From UBA6022 sp049295575 (GTDB lineage: Bacteria > Patescibacteriota > Saccharimonadia > Saccharimonadales > Saccharimonadaceae), in NCBI GenBank assembly GCA_049295575.1, contig JBAQQX010000002.1:434001-498000 (forward strand): DNA of 64,000 nucleotides, read 5' to 3'. Of the stretch, positions 15,512 through 24,829 are shown piece by piece (position 1 is the first letter of the stretch; each line of letters begins with the position of its first letter). The position numbers and the translations under genes are program-made. The notes beneath the pieces were generated by a model. It was not told where the DNA came from. It saw nothing but the letters and a program-made list of their open reading frames with translations, and searched no databases.

Positions 15512-17605
15512 TTACTTGCTTGCGCGTTTTTCGATAATTTCCTGTGCAACGTTTGGTGGAACTTCTTCGTATTGCGCAAGCTCCATAGTAGAGGCAGCAC
15601 GTCCCTGGCTCATTGAGCGAATGTCACCAGTGTAGCCGAACATGCTCGCAAGTGGAACGATAGCTCGCACTAGCTTAGCGCCGCCCATAAGATCATCCAT
15701 AGATTCAATACGACCGCGACGAGAGTTAAGGTCACCAATGATATCACCCATGAACTCTTCTGGAGTTGTGACTTCTACCTTCATGACAGGCTCAAGTAGG
15801 ATTGGCTTTGCAGCTTTAATACCGTCACGAGCCGCAAGAGATCCTGCCAACTTAAAGGCAAGTTCGCTTGAGTCAACATCATGGTAGCTACCGTCGTAAA
15901 GTGTCGCTTTGACATCTACGACTGGGTAGCCGGCAATAACACCACCGTCGAGAGTTTCACGCACACCAGCTTCAACTGGCTTGCGGTATTCTTGAGGAAC
16001 AACACCGCCCTTGATTTCGTCGAAGAATTCAAAGCCCTTACCAGTTTCGTTTGGTTCAAATCGGATCCATACGTCACCATACTGTCCACGTCCACCAGAC
16101 TGCTTAGCATGCTTACCTTGCATTTCAGCAGTACCCTTGATTGATTCACGGAACGCAACCTGTGGTTCACCAATGTTTGCCTCAACGTTAAATTCACGCT
16201 TCATACGATCAATAAGGATATCTAGGTGAAGCTCACCCATTCCTGACATAATCGTCTGACCTGTTTCCTCGTCAGTGTGAACACGGAATGTAGGATCTTC
16301 TTCAGCAAGACGCTGCAATGCGATACCCATTTTTTCCTGGTCAGCTTTTGTCTTTGGCTCAACAGCAATCGATACTGGCGGGTCTGGGAATGTAATAGAT
16401 TCAAGAGCGATCGGGTGTGCAGGTTCGGTAAGTGTATGTCCGGTAAAGGTACCCTTTAGTCCTACCACTGCTGCGATGTCGCCAGCGCCAACTGAATCAA
16501 TCTCTTCACGCTTGTCGGCGTGCATACGAACGATACGTCCAACGCGCTCTTTTTCGCCAGTTGTAGTGTTTAACACGTAACTACCAGCAGTAAGGCGACC
16601 TGAGTAAACACGCACGAAGATCAGCTTACCAACAAATGGATCAGTTGCGAGCTTAAACGCAAGTGCTGCTGTTGGCTCTGACTCATCAGGCTTACGTGAA
16701 ACTTCGTCACCAGTCTTAGGGTTCTTGCCCCAGATGGCGTCGACGTCTAGTGGGCTCGGGAGGTAGTCGGTCATGATATCGAGAAGCTTCTCAACGATCA
16801 CACCACGGCCATCACCACCAGATACGAGGAAGAAGTCACCAGCAAGTACACGCTTGCGTAGAGCTACCTTTAGTTCTTCAACAGAGATAGATTCTTCACC
16901 CTGCTCCAAGAAGCGTTCGAACAATTCATCATCAGCTTCAACAGCAGCTTCAACGAGAAGACTACGAGCGTTCTTTGATTTTTCAACCATATCAGCAGGA
17001 ATTTCACCTTCGACAAGCTGCTTGTCGGTGTAGTCACTGTATGTGTACGCCTTCATTTCAACGAGGTCAATGACACCGTTGATATCCTTCTCGAAGCCGA
17101 TTGGCAAGTGAACAGGAAGTGCGTTCTTTGAAAGACGAGTGTGGATGCTTTCAAGAGATTTATAGAAGTCACCACCAGTTTGGTTAATCTTGTTAATGAA
17201 ACAAATACGTGGCACACCGTACTTGTTTGCCTGGCGCCATACAGTCTCAGACTGAGCCTCAACACCCATTTTACCGTCAAAGATAGTCACCGCGCCGTCA
17301 AGCACACGGAGTGAACGCTCAACTTCAGCCGTGAAGTCGATGTGGCCTGGAGTATCAATGATATTGATCTTATGACCCTTCCAGAAACATGTAACAGCAG
17401 CAGAAGTAATCGTGATACCACGCTCTTTCTCCTGGGCCATCCAGTCGGTAGTTGCGCCATCGCCCTCACCACGGACTTCACCAATTTTGTGATTAATACC
17501 AGTACGGTACAGAATACCTTCAGTAGTAGTGGTCTTACCGGCATCAATATGCGCGATAATACCGATGTTACGAAAGTCCTTTAGCGGGACGTTTTTTTGT
17601 GCCAT
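15512..17605 (-). CDS. fusA: elongation factor G
   Basis: EF-G drives translocation and ribosome recycling. The 697-aa protein has the P-loop [13 protein letters not shown], switch [16 protein letters not shown], and domains II-V at full length. The G4 motif, normally NKMD, reads NKIN (codons AAC AAG ATT AAC at about 17186-17197), so the guanine-reading Asp is Asn. This is unusual; see findings. It is a single-gene unit, separated from rpsG and tuf by inserted genes but in ancestral order. Confidence 0.97.
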   Translation of the reverse strand: MAQKNVPLKDFRNIGIIAHIDAGKTTTTEGILYRTGINHKIGEVRGEGDGATTDWMAQEKERGITITSAAVTCFWKGHKINIIDTPGHIDFTAEVERSLRVLDGAVTIFDGKMGVEAQSETVWRQANKYGVPRICFINKINQTGGDFYKSLESIHTRLSKNALPVHLPIGFEKDINGVIDLVEMKAYTYSDYTDKQLVEGEIPADMVEKSKNARSLLVEAAVEADDELFERFLEQGEESISVEELKVALRKRVLAGDFFLVSGGDGRGVIVEKLLDIMTDYLPSPLDVDAIWGKNPKTGDEVSRKPDESEPTAALAFKLATDPFVGKLIFVRVYSGRLTAGSYVLNTTTGEKERVGRIVRMHADKREEIDSVGAGDIAAVVGLKGTFTGHTLTEPAHPIALESITFPDPPVSIAVEPKTKADQEKMGIALQRLAEEDPTFRVHTDEETGQTIMSGMGELHLDILIDRMKREFNVEANIGEPQVAFRESIKGTAEMQGKHAKQSGGRGQYGDVWIRFEPNETGKGFEFFDEIKGGVVPQEYRKPVEAGVRETLDGGVIAGYPVVDVKATLYDGSYHDVDSSELAFKLAGSLAARDGIKAAKPILLEPVMKVEVTTPEEFMGDIIGDLNSRRGRIESMDDLMGGAKLVRAIVPLASMFGYTGDIRSMSQGRAASTMELAQYEEVPPNVAQEIIEKRASK

Positions 17606-17678
17606 AGGGGTGTGTCTTCCTTTATTGCTTAATTATTCCATTGCTAATTTTTGACATAAAAAATAGCTCATCCCTGCT

Positions 17679-17687
17679 ATTATACCA
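17679..17687 (-). promoter_or_regulatory. promoter of fusA
   Basis: Consensus TATAAT (17679-17684) preceded by TGG (extended -10). The -35 is poor. The leader is about 65 nt and ends in AAAGGAAG before the ATG. Confidence 0.65.
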
Positions 17688-17717
17688 AAAAACCGCCCTT
17701 TTGAATAGAGAGGAATC

Positions 17718-18290
17718 TCATTCATTGCCAGGCAATACACCGTCCCAATTCTGCAGCTCTTCCTGAAATGCATCGATCACTTCACGATTCTTCGTATATA
17801 TCTTATCTTCCATCTGCATAAATGTTAGTGCCGCTACAGTATAGGCGATAGCCGCAGTGATTTCATTTGGATATTCCGGCATATAGGAATCCATGAGTGC
17901 GCGCATCGTATTGTTGCTCTGCATATAGCCGGCCGTAGCTTGAACGATCTTTTCATATAGTTCCTCGCGAGTCTGAGTGGCCATCTCGAGAAAATAATCA
18001 TACCGAGCGTCAACACTATCGAGTTGTCTACCCGCCAATCCGCCAATCACGGACGCAAAATTAATTGCTTCGTAGACCGCTCGTCTATCGTCATCAGACT
18101 GACAATCAAACACTATTGTCATAAAACGAACGTACTCAAATGACTTGGCGGTTCGCGCCTCGTTCGCCTCATCTATCAAGGGGCTGCCAAGATGATGATT
18201 CTCGCCTAAAATCTCGTCAATCACCACTCTGTTGTCGAAGAGTAATTGTTCAACTGTTCTGTGTTGCACTACAGGTTCATATTCACTCAT
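17718..18290 (-). CDS. hypothetical protein
   Basis: The 190-aa acidic, helical soluble protein has no family I can name. It contains few landmarks: FDCQSDDDRRAVYEAINFASVIGGLAG mid-protein, and an acidic C-terminus. A GAGTGAG-like site precedes ATG 18290. It is divergent from the PAP2 gene. Confidence 0.65.
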   Translation of the reverse strand: MSEYEPVVQHRTVEQLLFDNRVVIDEILGENHHLGSPLIDEANEARTAKSFEYVRFMTIVFDCQSDDDRRAVYEAINFASVIGGLAGRQLDSVDARYDYFLEMATQTREELYEKIVQATAGYMQSNNTMRALMDSYMPEYPNEITAAIAYTVAALTFMQMEDKIYTKNREVIDAFQEELQNWDGVLPGNE

Positions 18291-18390
18291 ACGATTCTCA
18301 CTCTTGCACTTGATTATTTAGCGAGTATGTTTTCAAAAACTATATACCTCTGTGCCCCATTAGTAAACAGATTTTGCTATGATAGATGTA

Positions 18391-18927
18391 ATGCGTACTT
18401 ACATCAGCACATTCGATACAAAGATAAATGCCTACATTGCTCAATGGCCACACTGGCTTAATGGCTACATGCATACAGTAAGCTTCCTTGGACTGCCTAT
18501 TATTACCCTAATGATTAGCGCATTAATTATCGGCTGGGGCATTATGCAGTCTAATACCCGTCTATGGGTTGCCGGTGGGGCTGCTACCTTAACTATCGGT
18601 GCAAATGCCTTAATGAAGCTCGTTTTCCAACGAGAACGCCCTGAAACTAGTTACGTTGAAGAGATGCTCATACATAGCTATAGTTTCCCTAGTGGTCACA
18701 GTGCCGGTTCAATGGTTGTCTATGGCTTACTAGCTTACCTGGCATTTCATACACTCCCAGGGCCATGGGGCGGCATCGTCGCCGTGCTTCTTGGTCTACT
18801 TATCCTATCAATTGGACTATCTCGAATCTATCTCGGTGCCCATTTTGCTAGCGACGTTCTTGGTGGATGGGCACTCGGAGCACTTGGGCTGTTTGTTATT
18901 ATTTATTTCATTCGACCAATCTTATAA
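18391..18927 (+). CDS. PAP2 family lipid phosphatase
   Basis: PAP2 membrane enzymes dephosphorylate undecaprenyl pyrophosphate or phosphatidic/phosphatidylglycerol phosphates. The ~178-aa protein shows the three motifs: KLVFQRERP, SFPSGHSAG and SRIYLGAHFASDVLGG, with about five membrane helices. An earlier ATG at 18379 lies inside the -10 box (TGC-TATGAT, 18375-18383), so 18391 is the start and the mRNA is probably leaderless. It overlaps the lipid kinase by one base. Confidence 0.87.
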   Translation: MRTYISTFDTKINAYIAQWPHWLNGYMHTVSFLGLPIITLMISALIIGWGIMQSNTRLWVAGGAATLTIGANALMKLVFQRERPETSYVEEMLIHSYSFPSGHSAGSMVVYGLLAYLAFHTLPGPWGGIVAVLLGLLILSIGLSRIYLGAHFASDVLGGWALGALGLFVIIYFIRPIL

Positions 18928-19772
18928 TGAAAGTTACTCTTGTCTACAATCCCAAATCGGGCAGTTCGCGCACGTTAGCTCAGCTGCTTACAATTTTCAA
19001 TCAACACGATATTGAAATCTCAAAAAGCATTGCCATCAAGAAAGGCTTTGAAGCAGAGGTAACTATTGCCATCGAAACCAGTAGCCATATTGCAGTTATC
19101 GGTGGCGACGGTACAATCAGCTCCGTTGCGGGACTTATCGCAGGCACGAATACCGTACTAATCCCGCTACCAGGTGGCACATTAAATCATTTCACTAAAG
19201 ATCTTGGTATTGACCAAGATCTTGAAACGGCAATCGCCAACCTACAAAAAGCCGTGCCGAGATCTATTGATATCGGCACGGTTAATAACTTATTCTTTAT
19301 TAATAATTCAAGTATCGGTCTCTACCCAGCTTCACTCCATGCACGCAGACGACTTGAAGATAGACTTGGTAAATGGCCGGCAGCTCTTGTTGGCAGCATA
19401 CGTGCGCTCGTAAGGTACCGAACCTATGACATCATGATCAATGATCAGCACATAAAGACTCCGTTTCTATTTGTAGGCAACAATGACTACAAGTTCGACA
19501 AGTTTGGGCCAGAGGGACGAACTCAACTCGACGGTGGCATACTGTCGGTATACGTCTTAAATTCACGAACAAGATGGGCACTCGTAAGAACCTTTGCGCA
19601 CGCCCTTGTCGGAAAGCTAGACACACTGGATGACTTTGTCGCGTTCACAACAACTACACTTACGATCACCTCACGACATAGATATATATCTGTATCCCAC
19701 GACGGAGAAGTAAGCCGCACCAGGACACCAATCACCTACAGCCTCAATAAAGCTCAGCTTACTATTCTTTAA
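18927..19772 (+). CDS. diacylglycerol/lipid kinase family protein (DAGK_cat)
   Basis: The 281-aa protein has the DAGK/YegS core: MKVTLVYNPKSGSS, the nucleotide motif VIGGDGTISSV, and PLPGGTLNHFTKDLGI. It would phosphorylate a lipid with ATP at the membrane. The start ATG overlaps the PAP2 stop (TAATG), so kinase and phosphatase are made together and may form a recycling pair for diacylglycerol/phosphatidate or polyprenol. The last 4 bases overlap convergent yajQ. Confidence 0.88.
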   Translation: MKVTLVYNPKSGSSRTLAQLLTIFNQHDIEISKSIAIKKGFEAEVTIAIETSSHIAVIGGDGTISSVAGLIAGTNTVLIPLPGGTLNHFTKDLGIDQDLETAIANLQKAVPRSIDIGTVNNLFFINNSSIGLYPASLHARRRLEDRLGKWPAALVGSIRALVRYRTYDIMINDQHIKTPFLFVGNNDYKFDKFGPEGRTQLDGGILSVYVLNSRTRWALVRTFAHALVGKLDTLDDFVAFTTTTLTITSRHRYISVSHDGEVSRTRTPITYSLNKAQLTIL

Positions 19773-20263
19773 CGATAGTTGATAAACTGCAAGGCAAAAT
19801 CATAGTCGACATTTGAAAGAAGCTGAATCACCTGCTGAAGCTCATCTTTACTTGAGCTTGTAACACGAACAGCATCTCCTTGAATCTGCGCCTTTACCTT
19901 CGGTGCGTCATCGCGAAGCTTCTTGGTGATTAGCTTAGCGTTGTCCTGCGAAAGACCCTGTTTGAATGGAATTTCCCAAGTCGATTTTAAATTGCTTTCG
20001 ACTGGATCTTTAGAGAGGTCGAGCACCTTTGAGCTTTGCTCGCGTGAAGAAAGTTTCTTACGGATAACGTCAAGTACGGCATCCAACTGCCATTGACCCG
20101 ATCCAATAATTTTAAAACCAGCCTTATCACCGAGCCACTCAATAGCAGCCGGAGTGCCCTTAAAATCATAGCGATTGCTCATTTCACGCTCCACTTGCGC
20201 GAAGACGTTGTTCATCTCTGCTTTGTCATATTCAGAAACTATATCAAAAGAAAATGTTGGCAT
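19769..20263 (-). CDS. yajQ: YajQ family nucleotide-binding protein
   Basis: The 164-aa protein matches YajQ/UPF0234: MPTFSFDIVSEYDKAEMNNV at the start, NRYDFKGTPAAIEW, LIGTGQWQL-like GSGQWQLDAV, and AQIQGDAVRVTSSSKDELQQVI. Family members bind RNA or cyclic di-GMP in some proteobacteria; the ligand here is unknown. Length is normal. It precedes no obvious partner. Confidence 0.92.
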   Translation of the reverse strand: MPTFSFDIVSEYDKAEMNNVFAQVEREMSNRYDFKGTPAAIEWLGDKAGFKIIGSGQWQLDAVLDVIRKKLSSREQSSKVLDLSKDPVESNLKSTWEIPFKQGLSQDNAKLITKKLRDDAPKVKAQIQGDAVRVTSSSKDELQQVIQLLSNVDYDFALQFINYR

Positions 20264-20278
20264 ACATCTATTATACCA

Positions 20279-20956
20279 CTAGGCGACACGCTGCAAATCA
20301 GGAGATGTAATCGCCAGCTTCAAACTTCGGCGACCGATTGTCCGCTCGAGCCGCAACATTCCTTCAAGATCATCCGCCCGGTAATCACTCAGATCAATCG
20401 GCTGGAATTCAGGTGGCAATTCTTTAACTTTGTCTAGTTCACGTATAAAGTTATCAAGTCGGCGATTCACGCCTTCGTGAACATGTGACTTCGGAAGTCC
20501 ACTCTTCTTCATCAGCCACTTAGTTGAAGAGATGTGCACCGCCAGTGAGCCCATGGCACGCTCAGCTTTAATACAATAATGCATCACTTCTTGGCTCGGC
20601 ATCACTGGAGGCTCAGTAACTCTGTGAAGCCATCGATGAAACACACAAGGACCATCCAGGCGATTTGACATTTGATTTCTAAACTCATGAGGATTAGCGT
20701 ACATCGTCGGATCATTGACATAATCAGCCTTTGGCCAATACTCATGATGATCGTCGCTAAATCCCGATAGCCAGTCGTATGCTGGGTCAACCGTTGCCTT
20801 TAGAGTATCGATGAGCAAAGGCACATCCACAAGACCTCGATCGTCACGCGGCGTCGGGATTAAGCCATCCTTTTCTGGCGAATGGAGCCATACATCACGC
20901 GGTGGTAAGCCAATGTTCAACTGTTCGCGCGAGAAAGCATCCAGTTGAACTGTCAT
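20279..20956 (-). CDS. hypothetical protein
   Basis: No family recognised. The 225-aa soluble protein is rich in Trp, His and Asp in its N-terminal half (SGFSDDHHEYWPKADYVND) and helical in its C-terminal half. It lies 15 bp upstream of yajQ on the same strand and may be co-transcribed with it. Confidence 0.62.
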   Translation of the reverse strand: MTVQLDAFSREQLNIGLPPRDVWLHSPEKDGLIPTPRDDRGLVDVPLLIDTLKATVDPAYDWLSGFSDDHHEYWPKADYVNDPTMYANPHEFRNQMSNRLDGPCVFHRWLHRVTEPPVMPSQEVMHYCIKAERAMGSLAVHISSTKWLMKKSGLPKSHVHEGVNRRLDNFIRELDKVKELPPEFQPIDLSDYRADDLEGMLRLERTIGRRSLKLAITSPDLQRVA

Positions 20957-21040
20957 ACTAGTTGCTACATCCCGCGCAGATAGTTATCGCCATTTACTTA
21001 ATTTATAGCGTACCCAAATCACTAATGCAATATATACCCA

Positions 21041-21607
21041 CTATTTTGACACGTACGGATTATCTTTGATATAAAATCGCCACGGTACATCTTGTGCCTG
21101 GCGTATGCCGATACGCGTCGTCTGAACAATTTGATTACTGGGTAGCGGCGGCCGCATAATAAGCAGCAATGGAGGCACGCCGAGATTGTGACCATTTAGG
21201 ACCTTGTCTACACCAAGAGCCTGGCATAGTTTCGCTGGTCCGTTGCTTATATCCCTCCCCGACTTACCTCTTCGCAGGCTCATATACTCCTCACCTTCTA
21301 GTGGCTCAACCGCTCGTATAAGCACTGCTGCTCCCTCGCCTCTAGCGCCCACAACGACATTACAGCAGTAATGCATCCCATAAGTAAAGTACACATAAAG
21401 ATGTCCAGCAGGCCCAAACATTACCCTGGTTCGCTCCGTCTCGCCTCGGTAACTATGGCTGGCTGCATCGGATTGGTCATATGCCTCCGTTTCGACAATA
21501 CGTACTCGTACAATAGTACCGTCGATGCGAAGTTCAAGAACGCAGCCCAATAGACGCCTGGCTGCCCGATCTGCGGATGTTTGCAATGCGGCAAATGTAC
21601 TCATCAT
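21041..21607 (-). CDS. mpg: 3-methyladenine DNA glycosylase (AAG/Mpg family)
   Basis: This base-excision enzyme removes alkylated purines. The 188-aa protein is family length and shows LLGCVLELRIDG, RIVETEAYDQSDAASHSYRG (with the catalytic Glu), RTRVMFGPAGHLYVYFTYGMHYCCNVV and NGPAKLCQALGVD. It stands alone on the minus strand with a terminator downstream of the neighbouring gene. Confidence 0.93.
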   Translation of the reverse strand: MMSTFAALQTSADRAARRLLGCVLELRIDGTIVRVRIVETEAYDQSDAASHSYRGETERTRVMFGPAGHLYVYFTYGMHYCCNVVVGARGEGAAVLIRAVEPLEGEEYMSLRRGKSGRDISNGPAKLCQALGVDKVLNGHNLGVPPLLLIMRPPLPSNQIVQTTRIGIRQAQDVPWRFYIKDNPYVSK

Positions 21608-21642
21608 TATACTCTTATAGTATCGTAGATATCATGCTATAT

Positions 21643-21676
21643 AAAAACTGCCCCTCCAGGGGACAGTTTAGTTTCT
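21643..21676 (-). terminator. terminator after SPW-repeat gene
   Basis: AACTG-CCCCT pairs with AGGGG-a-CAGTT (21646-21668), with flanking A and T tracts. It closes the minus-strand gene at 21690. Confidence 0.8.
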
Positions 21677-21689
21677 CCAAAATAACTCC

Positions 21690-22070
21690 TTAGAATGCTG
21701 CAGTCGGGCTCGACGCGGGGACGGGTTTTGAAAAAATAACCACGAGAATAACGGCAATACCGACAATAATGTGCGGTAACCAGACATTGGCTGCTTGATC
21801 GATAAAGCCAAAGAGAAACGGTGATACCGCGAGAAAGACAGCCGCCAGTACGTCAATTGCTAGGTGGTACTGAAAATCAAGCACCTTAAAGACACCGAGT
21901 TCATACTGTGTGCAGAGGCTATATATCGCTAATATAATACCGAGCACCATCGGCACAATGACCGCTGCTCCACCCACCGATTGGAAGCCGAACAGCACTG
22001 GAGCAAAGAACAATGCAACCGCCACAACATAATCGAGAATACCGTGAACTTTTGAAGAAATGAATTTCAT
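21690..22070 (-). CDS. four-span membrane protein, SPW-repeat-like
   Basis: The 126-aa protein has about four membrane helices arranged as two similar halves: VHGILDYVVAVALFFAPVLFGF and FQYHLAIDVLAAVFLAVSPFLFGF. This resembles SPW-repeat proteins; function unknown. It is a monocistronic unit between mpg and the 332-aa gene. Confidence 0.7.
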   Translation of the reverse strand: MKFISSKVHGILDYVVAVALFFAPVLFGFQSVGGAAVIVPMVLGIILAIYSLCTQYELGVFKVLDFQYHLAIDVLAAVFLAVSPFLFGFIDQAANVWLPHIIVGIAVILVVIFSKPVPASSPTAAF

Positions 22071-22171
22071 ATACGACTCCTTGTTAGTTACCTAGCCGTA
22101 GCATATCGTACCCGTTTACAATTGACTGTGATTTGCCTCACATACCAATATCTCTCTAGAGCACCCTATCC

Positions 22172-23170
22172 TTAGAGGGTTGCCGTACGCACTGACACAA
22201 TATCAATAAGTGCCACCTGTGTCGCTCGTTCGTCGTGCATCCCGATCAGAAATAACTCAGAACGATACGTGGCCGGTGCCATAATCAAATGCGCTTCGAA
22301 TTCAGATAGCTCCTGAAGTTTCCCGGTCGGGTCCATCGAGACCATCCATCCCGTCGATGTACCAATTGGGCTGCGAGATTTACGAGCACTGATATGAAGC
22401 TTTTGCGGCAACTCCAATTGAATCGATAGCAACTCGAGTAGATGTGCCGTGATCAGATCCGAATCGGGTACAGATTCAAGCTGCTTTAGAAGTAGTGGCA
22501 CCATTAGCGAGAGGTTCGTAAGAAAACCAACATCTTCGATTGTCCTACTCGTCATCAGCCTATCAATATCAGCAATAGCATAAGCAACATCTAATGCCGT
22601 CAGCGTCTCGACAGATTGCCAATCGACAGCATCGATAGCCTCCCGTAGCGCTGCCCGCACATCTTCTAGCGCGTGATCTTTGTGTTCGCGATTAAATTCC
22701 GGCCATGATTCGCCCACTGGACAAAATGCTACAGCAGCGGCCTCGGAGAATGGTAATGTCCGGTCGTACCCCGTAATAATCTTTGCACCAAGCGTGCATC
22801 TGTAGCCGCCATCTTGCGGCGTGATATAGTAGCCATACCCGGCAAAATTACCACTCAGCCTCTCTAGCCGGTCAATCTCATCCGGTTCGCTGCCGTCAAT
22901 CTGCTGACTTTCATACTTTTGGTGAACGTTATTCACTACTACGACCTGGTCTGCTTCGACAGAAATTTTCTCGCCAATCAATGCTGCCTGCTGAGCGGTG
23001 TCATTTAGCTCTTTACAACGAGCCTTAGCAAGTGCATAGAGCTCATCAATGCCAAGCACCTGAGCGGCGATCTCTCGTTGTGCCTGACGTGCCTGAATAA
23101 ACATCTCTTCAGACGGGAGTAGTTTTTTACTTCGTTCCGGGGAGTAGTCGCCAGGGTCGCGCTCGGTCAT
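22172..23170 (-). CDS. hypothetical protein
   Basis: The 332-aa soluble protein has a helical N-terminal third (FIQARQAQREIAAQVLGIDELYALAKA), then a middle region with FAGYGYYITPQDGGYRCTLGA. It has no catalytic motif that I recognise. It lies just downstream of rpsG on the minus strand, past the rpsG terminator, so it is its own unit. Confidence 0.62.
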   Translation of the reverse strand: MTERDPGDYSPERSKKLLPSEEMFIQARQAQREIAAQVLGIDELYALAKARCKELNDTAQQAALIGEKISVEADQVVVVNNVHQKYESQQIDGSEPDEIDRLERLSGNFAGYGYYITPQDGGYRCTLGAKIITGYDRTLPFSEAAAVAFCPVGESWPEFNREHKDHALEDVRAALREAIDAVDWQSVETLTALDVAYAIADIDRLMTSRTIEDVGFLTNLSLMVPLLLKQLESVPDSDLITAHLLELLSIQLELPQKLHISARKSRSPIGTSTGWMVSMDPTGKLQELSEFEAHLIMAPATYRSELFLIGMHDERATQVALIDIVSVRTATL

Positions 23171-23213
23171 TACAATTCCTTTGTACTCATACTATATAAC
23201 AATTACTTATAAA

Positions 23214-23245
23214 CAAAAAACCTCCGCAATATGCGGAGGTTTTTG
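23214..23245 (-). terminator. rpsLG terminator
   Basis: AACCTCCGCA (23219-23228) pairs perfectly with TGCGGAGGTT (23232-23241), a 10-bp stem with a 3-nt loop and A/T tracts on both sides. Confidence 0.92.
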
Positions 23246-23262
23246 CAGATGTACGGTCGTTA

Positions 23263-23742
23263 CTATGAACGAGCAAAGTGTGCAAAAGCACGGTTTGCTT
23301 CGGCCATCTTGTGAGTGTCTTCTTTCTTCTTGAAAGCAGCACCAGCTTCGTTGTGAGCATCGATGATCTCAAGCGCAAGACGCTGAGAGTATGGAATACC
23401 TTTACGAGCACGTGCAGACTGTACCAACCAGCTAAATGCGTAGTGCAGCTGACGGTGACCAGCAACTGGGAATGGAATCTGGTAGTTTGCACCACCAACA
23501 CGACGAGACTTAACTTCGAAGTTTGGTGAAACATTTTTAAGAGCGCGTTCGAATACCGCAAGTGGGTCTTCTGAATCGAGCTTCTTAGCTGCTACTTCAA
23601 GTGCAGTATATACTGCGCGTTCAGCAACAAGTTTTTTACCATCAAGCATAGACTTGTTGATAAGGCGTTGCACCATTGGACTCTGATACTTACGATCAGG
23701 TGATGGAACGCGTTGTAGTGATTTAGTGACTTTACGAGGCAT
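23263..23742 (-). CDS. rpsG: 30S ribosomal protein S7
   Basis: S7 nucleates assembly of the 16S rRNA 3' domain. The 159-aa protein starts [21 protein letters not shown] and carries VARLINKSMLDGKK-like VQRLINKSMLDGKKLVAERA and VKSRRVGGANYQIPFPV. The ATG overlaps the rpsL stop by one base. In E. coli S7 represses the str operon; a similar role here is not shown. Confidence 0.96.
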   Translation of the reverse strand: MPRKVTKSLQRVPSPDRKYQSPMVQRLINKSMLDGKKLVAERAVYTALEVAAKKLDSEDPLAVFERALKNVSPNFEVKSRRVGGANYQIPFPVAGHRQLHYAFSWLVQSARARKGIPYSQRLALEIIDAHNEAGAAFKKKEDTHKMAEANRAFAHFARS

Positions 23743-24155
23743 TACTTATCTTCCTTCTTAGCACCGTACTTAGAACGGCCTTGTTGACGCTTTGCAACTC
23801 CTTGAAGGTCGAGCGCACCACGAACGATGTGGTAACGAACACCTGGGAGATCTGGCACACGACCACCACGTACGAGCACAACAGCGTGCTCCTGGAGGTT
23901 GTGACCTTCGCCACCAATATATGCCCAAACTTCTTGACCATTAGTCAAGCGAACACGAGCAACTTTACGAAGTGCTGAGTTAGGCTTTTTTGGCGTCTTT
24001 GTCGTTACTTTGATACATACACCACGCTTTAGTGGAGCATCTTGATCGTAGTAACGAGTCTTTAGTGCATTGTGGATACGGCCGAGCGCAGGTGATTTAC
24101 TTTTTTTATTAGCAATCTTGCGAGGCTTTCGTACCAATTGATTGATTGTTGGCAT
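23742..24155 (-). CDS. rpsL: 30S ribosomal protein S12
   Basis: S12 lines the decoding centre. The 137-aa protein starts [20 protein letters not shown] and keeps [16 protein letters not shown] [15 protein letters not shown]. At the second streptomycin-site segment, where most bacteria read [11 protein letters not shown], it reads [11 protein letters not shown] (codon CCA), replacing the lysine with proline. It leads a two-gene unit with rpsG and has a strong AGGAG ribosome site. Confidence 0.97.
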   Translation of the reverse strand: MPTINQLVRKPRKIANKKSKSPALGRIHNALKTRYYDQDAPLKRGVCIKVTTKTPKKPNSALRKVARVRLTNGQEVWAYIGGEGHNLQEHAVVLVRGGRVPDLPGVRYHIVRGALDLQGVAKRQQGRSKYGAKKEDK

Positions 24156-24308
24156 TAAAACTCCTGTTATTTCACTTATTGTCGAGATAAGATGTATCTC
24201 TTTTCGTATAGTCTGGCTTCAGCATCGCCTCGCTATGTCATTCCCTAGGGCGTTCATCTGGTGAGTACACATTCAATCACCTGATAATCCTTAGAGAGGA
24301 AACTCACC
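24156..24308 (-). promoter_or_regulatory. structured 5' leader of rpsL-rpsG
   Basis: A leader of about 150 nt. A stem GGTGAGT/ACTCACC (24302-24308 with 24260-24266) sits at the predicted mRNA 5' end. A second hairpin, GAGATA-CATCT-TATCTC (24184-24200), lies nearer the gene. It is a candidate autoregulatory ribosomal-protein leader; no known class is matched. Confidence 0.45.
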
Positions 24309-24312
24309 AATC

Positions 24313-24341
24313 AGCATAACAGATATAATGATATATTTCAA
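24313..24341 (-). promoter_or_regulatory. promoter of rpsL-rpsG
   Basis: TTGAAA (24336-24341), 17 nt, TATGCT (24313-24318). The predicted start near 24306 puts the first leader hairpin at the extreme 5' end. Confidence 0.72.
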
Positions 24342-24348
24342 GATATGA

Positions 24349-24393
24349 AAGGAGCCCGGAAGGGCTCAAGCGAAGTTACTTCGCGGGCTCCTT
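24349..24393 (-). terminator. terminator of small gene 24416
   Basis: AAGGAGCCCG (24349-24358) pairs with CGGGCTCCTT (24384-24393), with an inner GCGAAGT/ACTTCGC stem. It lies directly downstream of the 66-aa gene. Confidence 0.82.
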
Positions 24394-24415
24394 CCAGGCT
24401 CAAGCCAGACAGGTA

Positions 24416-24616
24416 CTAGACGCAGGCGCCGTTGACCGAATACATGTCCAGTTTGAACGCCACGTGAGGATAGTCCTCGCGCAGCATTGCCACCGCTTTG
24501 TCTGTGCGGCCGTTTTCGCAATACTGTCTTGCATTCTGCTCAATAGCCAGTACGCGAGTGATTTCCTCACGAACAGCCTCGGGCGTTTCTTTGTCAAGAA
24601 ATGCAGTTTCAGACAT
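24416..24616 (-). CDS. small orphan protein, 66 aa
   Basis: A small soluble helical protein starting MSETAFLDKETPEAVREEIT, with no known family. The ATG at 24616 has GGGGAAGG upstream. A longer reading to 24724 would need an N-terminus without a ribosome site. It is flanked by two strong hairpins and so forms its own cassette. Confidence 0.6.
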   Translation of the reverse strand: MSETAFLDKETPEAVREEITRVLAIEQNARQYCENGRTDKAVAMLREDYPHVAFKLDMYSVNGACV

Positions 24617-24742
24617 CACTGTCACCTTCCCCAGATTTGTGTATCTTCTGTCTGTATCACTCGGCGTTTCTTGCAGAATTACCGTGCTTATATATAGAAT
24701 AATCCTCTCTAAAGTGATTTTCAAGTAGTAAATTGCAAAAAG

Positions 24743-24793
24743 AAAAGGCCCGTCGAATGGGCTCCGGGTTGAGCTGAACTCAACGGGCCTTTT
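24743..24793 (-). terminator. terminator of small operon 25357-24830
   Basis: AAAAGGCCCGT (24743-24753) pairs perfectly with ACGGGCCTTTT (24783-24793). A GTTGAG/CTCAAC hairpin lies inside. On the minus strand it ends in TTTTCTTTTT. Confidence 0.9.
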
Positions 24794-24829
24794 CCAACGG
24801 GCTTGGTTGCCTTTTTAGGGCAGTGACGG

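Noticed and set aside
18379..18381. PAP2 start at ATG 18379
   Set aside because: This ATG is part of the TATGAT -10 box, so it would not be in the mRNA.
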